Below, in pieces: positions 60,089 to 64,000 of a DNA stretch of 64,000 nt (its first letter is position 1; every line of letters begins with the position of its first letter). Both the position numbers and the translations under genes were made by a program. The stretch covers positions 1,798,001-1,862,000 of the forward strand of contig NZ_CP054141.1 of assembly GCF_013284035.1 (NCBI RefSeq), written 5' to 3'. The notes under the pieces were generated by a model. That model was not told where the DNA came from, did no database searches, and worked only from the letters and a program-made list of their open reading frames with translations. The stretch comes from Flavobacterium sp. M31R6 (GTDB lineage: Bacteria; Bacteroidota; Bacteroidia; Flavobacteriales; Flavobacteriaceae).

Positions 60089-61312
60089 TTAAACTGTTGC
60101 GGCTGCACCTACAGGCAACGGAATTTGATTTTGAAGTAAGTCTTCAAATTTTTCGTGAGCTCGGATTAAGTATCCTTGTCCATTCATCCATAAAACCTCT
60201 GCTGGTTTGTATCTTGAATTGTAATTAGAAGACATTGAAAAGCAATAAGCTCCAGCATTGCGGAAAGCTAAAATATCTCCTTCTTTAATTTCAGAAATTC
60301 TTCTGTTGGTTGCAAACGTATCTGTTTCACAAATGTATCCTACAACCGAGTAAAAACGCTCTTTTCCTTTCGGATTTGATATGTTTTCTATGAAATGTTG
60401 TGAACCATAAAGCATTGGTCGAATCAAGTGATTGAAGCCACTGTCTATACCAGCAAATACTGTAGAAGTTGTTTGTTTTACCACGTTTACTTTAGCCAAA
60501 AAGAATCCAGCTTCACTTACTAAAAATTTACCTGGTTCAAAAATCAAAGTCAAATCTTTGCCATATTCAGTACAAAAAGCATTGAATCTTTTTGATAATT
60601 TTTTACCTAATTCGTCAATGTCAGTAGCAATATCATCTTTTTTGTAAGGAACTTTAAATCCACTTCCGAAATCTAAAAATTCTAGATTTTTGAAGTTTTT
60701 GGCGGCGTCAAATAAAATTTCGGCAGCGTATAAAAACACTTCAATATCCAATATGTCTGAACCGGTATGCATGTGTATACCTACGATGTTCATATTTGTA
60801 TTCTCAACAATACGAACCAAATGTGGCAATTGATGTACAGAAATACCAAATTTGCTGTCGATATGTCCTACCGAAATATTAGCATTTCCACCTGCCATTA
60901 CATGTGGATTGATACGAATACAAACTGGAACATGTGGATGTTTTGCTCCAAATTGCTCCAATATAGATAAGTTATCAATGTTGATTTGAACTCCCAATGC
61001 ATGTACTTCTTCAATTTCTTCAAGAGAAACACCATTTGGGGTGTAAAATATTTTTTCCGGTGCATAACCAGCATGTAATCCTAACTGTACTTCTTGAATA
61101 GAAACAGTGTCCAATCCAGATCCCATATCTCTCAATAATTGGAGAATAGCGACATTAGACAATGCTTTCATTGCATAATTGATGCGTAAATTGGAAACCT
61201 TAGAAAAAGCCTTCGTTAATCGATTATACTGGGATTGTATTTTTTCGGCATCATACACATAAAGTGGACTTCCAAATTGTTCTGCTAAGTGTAGTAAATC
61301 GTTTGCTTGCAT
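60089..61312 (-). CDS. lysA: Diaminopimelate decarboxylase
   Basis: LysA makes lysine from meso-diaminopimelate with pyridoxal phosphate. The 407-residue protein has the PLP lysine in LRINYAMKALSN, the PLP-phosphate loop (HMHTGSDI, LDFGSGFKVPY), IFEPGKFLVSEAG, and the substrate-site CETDTF and GAYCFSMSSNYNSRYKPAEV. The ATG at 61312 (MQANDLLHLAEQ) is preferred. The longer frame begins at a TTG lying within the minus-strand -7 element TAAATTTG (61344-61337). Confidence 0.95.
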   Translation of the reverse strand: MQANDLLHLAEQFGSPLYVYDAEKIQSQYNRLTKAFSKVSNLRINYAMKALSNVAILQLLRDMGSGLDTVSIQEVQLGLHAGYAPEKIFYTPNGVSLEEIEEVHALGVQINIDNLSILEQFGAKHPHVPVCIRINPHVMAGGNANISVGHIDSKFGISVHQLPHLVRIVENTNMNIVGIHMHTGSDILDIEVFLYAAEILFDAAKNFKNLEFLDFGSGFKVPYKKDDIATDIDELGKKLSKRFNAFCTEYGKDLTLIFEPGKFLVSEAGFFLAKVNVVKQTTSTVFAGIDSGFNHLIRPMLYGSQHFIENISNPKGKERFYSVVGYICETDTFATNRRISEIKEGDILAFRNAGAYCFSMSSNYNSRYKPAEVLWMNGQGYLIRAHEKFEDLLQNQIPLPVGAAATV

Positions 61313-61336
61313 CTTGATATTGCTTATTATTTTTGA

Positions 61337-61344
61337 CAAATTTA
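61337..61344 (-). promoter_or_regulatory. -7 element of lysA
   Basis: The plus strand reads CAAATTTA, giving TAAATTTG on the minus strand, 25 bp before the preferred lysA ATG. Confidence 0.5.
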
Positions 61345-61585
61345 TTATTCTTTGGTATTACGACCAAACAATTTGCGGTTATTTAACAAATTATAACAAA
61401 TTGTTTAAATTACAACAATTAGTTCGTGTTTGTGAATTTTTTTAACTTTATTCTAAAATTCTAAATTTATTCCGGAAGTTTATTAATTGTGTTTTTGTAT
61501 TGATAAAACAGTATTTAGTTAACGTTTGTTTTGTTGAATAATTAAATTTTTAACGAAGTTTGAATTCTGATGCGTTTTAAAAAAT

Positions 61586-61618
61586 AAATCCCTTGACAAA
61601 AATGATATCAAGGGATTT
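61586..61618 (-). terminator. Terminator of gltBD
   Basis: A perfect 11-bp stem (AAATCCCTTGA with TCAAGGGATTT) around CAAAAATGATA lies 20 bp beyond the gltD stop codon, followed on the minus strand by TATTTTTT. Confidence 0.82.
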
Positions 61619-61637
61619 TTAATTTTTAGTTCAAATA

Positions 61638-63092
61638 TTATAAAGCAGGTAAATCGCCATTACCTTTTGTTGGTAAATTGGTGAAGCCCATTAAGTATAA
61701 ATCAACTTCTCTAGCTGCTTCACGACCTTCAGAGATGGCCCATACAATTAAAGACTGGCCTCTTCTCATATCACCAGCTGTAAAAATATGTGGAACATTA
61801 GTTCGATAGTTGGTTGCTTTATAGTTAGTTCTAATATCGACTTCTATACCTAATTGCTCCGCTAATGTTTTTTCTGGACCTGTAAATCCAAGGGCTAACA
61901 AAGCTAAATCGCAAGGCCAAATTTTCTCAGAACCTTCTTTCTCTATTAATTCAGGTCTTTGACCAGGAACCATTTTCCAAGCCACTTCAACGGTCTTCAA
62001 TCCAACTAATTCTCCTTTTTCGTTAGCAAGGAATTCTTTAGTATTAATCAACCAGTTTCTGTTGCAACCCTCTTCATGGGAAGAAGATGTTTTTAATTGC
62101 AACGGCCAAAATGGCCATGGTGTAGTTTCGCTTCTTCCTACTGGAGGTTTCGGCATGATTTCAAAATTAGTGACCGATTTTGCACCATGTCTGTTTGATG
62201 TTCCAACACAATCTGATCCTGTGTCTCCACCACCAATTACGATTACATCTTTTCCAGTTGCCAATACTTGATCTTCAATTTTTTCGCCGTACAATACTTT
62301 GGTTTGTTGAGTCAAGAAATCCATAGCTTGAACAACACCTTTGCTATCGGCACCTTTAGTAGGTAATCCTCTTCTTTCGGTTGCTCCACCGCATAATACG
62401 ATAGAATCAAAAGCTTCTAATTCTGCTACGCTAAAGTTTACTCCTACGTTTACATTGGTTTTAAAAGTAATTCCTTCAGCTTCCAATACTTTTACACGTC
62501 TATCTATAATTCCTTTTTCCAATTTGAAATTTGGAATTCCGTAACGTAATAAACCACCTATTGCATTGTCTCTTTCAAAAACGGTAACCGTATGACCTGC
62601 ACGGTTCAATTGTTGTGCTGCTGCCAATCCAGCTGGGCCAGATCCAACGACTGCAACAGTTTTTCCTGTTCTTTTTTCTGGTGTTTGTGGTTTGATCCAA
62701 CCTTCGGCAAAACCTCTTTCAATTATATTTTTTTCAATATTTTCGATTGCAACCGGTTCTTGGATAATTCCTAGTACACATGATTTTTCACATGGAGCAG
62801 GGCATAAACGACCTGTGAATTCAGGGAAGTTATTTGTAGATTGTAGAATCTGCAATGCACTTTCCCATTCTTCTTGGTGCACCATGTCATTAAAATCAGG
62901 AATTAAATTTCCTAATGGACAGGAGCTGTGACAAAAAGGGATTCCGCAATCCATACATCTGGAACCTTGCTCTTTGATTTTTTCTTTTGATAATGGAATT
63001 GTAAATTCATTATAATTTGTAACTCTTTCTAGAACAGCAACGTTACTTTCGTCGGTTCTATTATATTCTTTAAATCCACCTATTTTCCCCAT
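61638..63092 (-). CDS. gltD: Glutamate synthase (NADPH) small subunit
   Basis: GltD passes electrons from NADPH through FAD and iron-sulfur clusters to GltB, which makes glutamate from glutamine and 2-oxoglutarate. The 484-residue protein has the N-terminal cysteine clusters SRCMDCGIPFCHSSCPLGN and CPAPCEKSCVLG. An FAD-binding Rossmann motif (VAVVGSGPAGLAAAQQL), an NADPH-binding motif (VIVIGGGDTGSDCVGTSNRHG) and the C-terminal FTAGDMRRGQSLIVWAISEGREAA follow. It starts 2 bp after the gltB stop, so the two are translated together. Confidence 0.96.
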   Translation of the reverse strand: MGKIGGFKEYNRTDESNVAVLERVTNYNEFTIPLSKEKIKEQGSRCMDCGIPFCHSSCPLGNLIPDFNDMVHQEEWESALQILQSTNNFPEFTGRLCPAPCEKSCVLGIIQEPVAIENIEKNIIERGFAEGWIKPQTPEKRTGKTVAVVGSGPAGLAAAQQLNRAGHTVTVFERDNAIGGLLRYGIPNFKLEKGIIDRRVKVLEAEGITFKTNVNVGVNFSVAELEAFDSIVLCGGATERRGLPTKGADSKGVVQAMDFLTQQTKVLYGEKIEDQVLATGKDVIVIGGGDTGSDCVGTSNRHGAKSVTNFEIMPKPPVGRSETTPWPFWPLQLKTSSSHEEGCNRNWLINTKEFLANEKGELVGLKTVEVAWKMVPGQRPELIEKEGSEKIWPCDLALLALGFTGPEKTLAEQLGIEVDIRTNYKATNYRTNVPHIFTAGDMRRGQSLIVWAISEGREAAREVDLYLMGFTNLPTKGNGDLPAL

Positions 63093-63094
63093 GA

Positions 63095-64000
63095 CTATTG
63101 TGCTATTAATTCTTCAATTTGCTTTTCTTCTGCCAGTCTTTGTAATGCTTTTTTGTAATCTGTTGGCATCACTTTAATGAAATGTTTGCTTTCGTTTTCC
63201 CAATCCGCTAAAAGGCGTTTTGCTAAAGGGCTATTGGTATACATCGAATGATTTTTGATTAGGCGTCTTAATTTAGCTAAATCTTCTTCTTCTAATGTTT
63301 CTAAGGCAACCATTTCCATATTGCACAATCCATCTTCAAATTTCTTTTTGGCATCATATACATAAGCAACACCACCGCTCATACCAGCTGCGAAGTTTCT
63401 ACCTGTTTTACCAAGAACAACTACTGTTCCTCCAGTCATGTATTCACAACCGTGGTCTCCAATTCCTTCTACAACAGCTGTTGCTCCAGAATTTCTAACA
63501 GCAAAACGTTCTCCGGCCATACCATTAATGTAGGCTTCTCCAGTAATCGCACCATAAAGAGCTACATTACCAATGATAATGTTGTCTTCTGGACTAAAAG
63601 TGGCAGTAGGAGGGACTTTAATAATTAATTTTCCTCCAGAAAGTCCTTTTCCTAAATAGTCATTACAGTTTCCGTGAATTTTGAATGACAATCCATTAGT
63701 TGCAAATGCTCCAAAACTTTGTCCGGCAGAACCTGTAAAGTCAACAAGAATTGTATCTTCCGGTAATCCTTGAGCACCATATATTTTTGAAATCTCATTA
63801 CTTAAAATGGCTCCAACAGAACGGTCTGTATTTTTGATGTCAAAAGTAACTCTTGTTCTTTCTTTTCTGTAAATAGAAGGAATAGCAGCTTTAATGATAT
63901 CAAAATCAAGTACGTTTTCTAATGCGTGGTCTTGAGTAGTAGTATTATGGTTTGGAACTGTTTTTGCTTTCTCTGGTTTATAAAGAATGGTAGATAAATC
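63095..64000 (-). CDS. gltB: Glutamate synthase large subunit, C-terminal part (runs off the right edge)
   Basis: The frame is open from 63095 to the window edge, giving 301 C-terminal residues. It begins mid-protein (DLSTILYKPEKAK). It continues into the GXGXG structural domain: GAILSNEISKIYG, GSAGQSFGAFATNGLSFKIHG, GGKLIIKVPP, GAITGEAYINGMAGERFAVRNSG (read in pieces) and GKTGRNFAAGMSGGVAYVYD. The amidotransferase and FMN-binding parts lie beyond the window. With the two glutamine synthetases at 4-8 kb it completes the GS-GOGAT ammonium route. Confidence 0.95.
   Translation of the reverse strand, partial: DLSTILYKPEKAKTVPNHNTTTQDHALENVLDFDIIKAAIPSIYRKERTRVTFDIKNTDRSVGAILSNEISKIYGAQGLPEDTILVDFTGSAGQSFGAFATNGLSFKIHGNCNDYLGKGLSGGKLIIKVPPTATFSPEDNIIIGNVALYGAITGEAYINGMAGERFAVRNSGATAVVEGIGDHGCEYMTGGTVVVLGKTGRNFAAGMSGGVAYVYDAKKKFEDGLCNMEMVALETLEEEDLAKLRRLIKNHSMYTNSPLAKRLLADWENESKHFIKVMPTDYKKALQRLAEEKQIEELIAQ

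Overview
This window is chromosomal DNA from a member of the Bacteroidota, very probably a Flavobacterium. It is AT-rich. Many genes are preceded by the flavobacterial -7 element TAnnTTTG. It carries the gliding lipoprotein gene gldI, a secreted protease with a type IX secretion (T9SS) type A sorting tail, a PafA-type phosphatase and a type III glutamine synthetase. I see no rRNA, tRNA, CRISPR array, insertion sequence or prophage; most of it reads as core genome with some accessory surface genes.

Layout. 0-3 kb: the edge of a secreted-protein gene, an AraC regulator, a secreted esterase and a collagen-like lipoprotein. 3-8 kb: TerC, then divergent glutamine synthetases of two unrelated-length classes (GSII and GSIII). 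8-16.6 kb: a complete curli (functional amyloid) locus, with two major curlin-repeat genes each on its own transcript, then a minor curlin-csgE-csgF-csgG-lipoprotein operon, then an OmpA-family protein. 16.7-19.5 kb: AIR synthase, a small conserved protein, a GNAT acetyltransferase and a lipoprotein. 19.6-26.2 kb: three tandem paralogous TPR-sensor histidine kinases without a response regulator. 27-31 kb: a DHH phosphoesterase-gldI-two cyclophilin/FKBP fusion operon. 31-37.4 kb: rhomboid protease, CLC transporter of likely fluoride type, RidA and DUF3179 proteins. 37.5-47.6 kb: guaA, two LysM proteins, OsmC, DUF3820, pyrG and yidC. 47.7-50.4 kb: two FAS1 lipoproteins. 50.7-61.3 kb: MORN-like protein, mnmA, S8 protease, a frameshifted nitronate monooxygenase, a methyltransferase, a PafA phosphatase, a diheme cytochrome c and lysA. 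61.6-64 kb: gltD and the 3' part of gltB.

How the genes work together. The most interesting system is the curli locus. Its three curlin genes share an upstream box of about 33 bp, with two CG-containing half-elements exactly 21 bp apart, placed 64-65 bp ahead of an identical TATAAATTTG promoter core; this looks like a dedicated operator that coordinates amyloid production. CsgE carries an extra N-terminal domain resembling CsgH, the amyloid-inhibiting factor of alphaproteobacteria. CsgG carries an extra C-terminal beta-rich domain of about 160 residues and an altered constriction loop. The operon ends with a novel lipoprotein (carboxypeptidase-regulatory, fibronectin-like, beta-propeller). 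Nitrogen assimilation is spread over the window (GSII, GSIII, gltBD). Surface and envelope biology (curli, FAS1, LysM, GldI and periplasmic foldases, T9SS cargo, PafA) dominates the rest.
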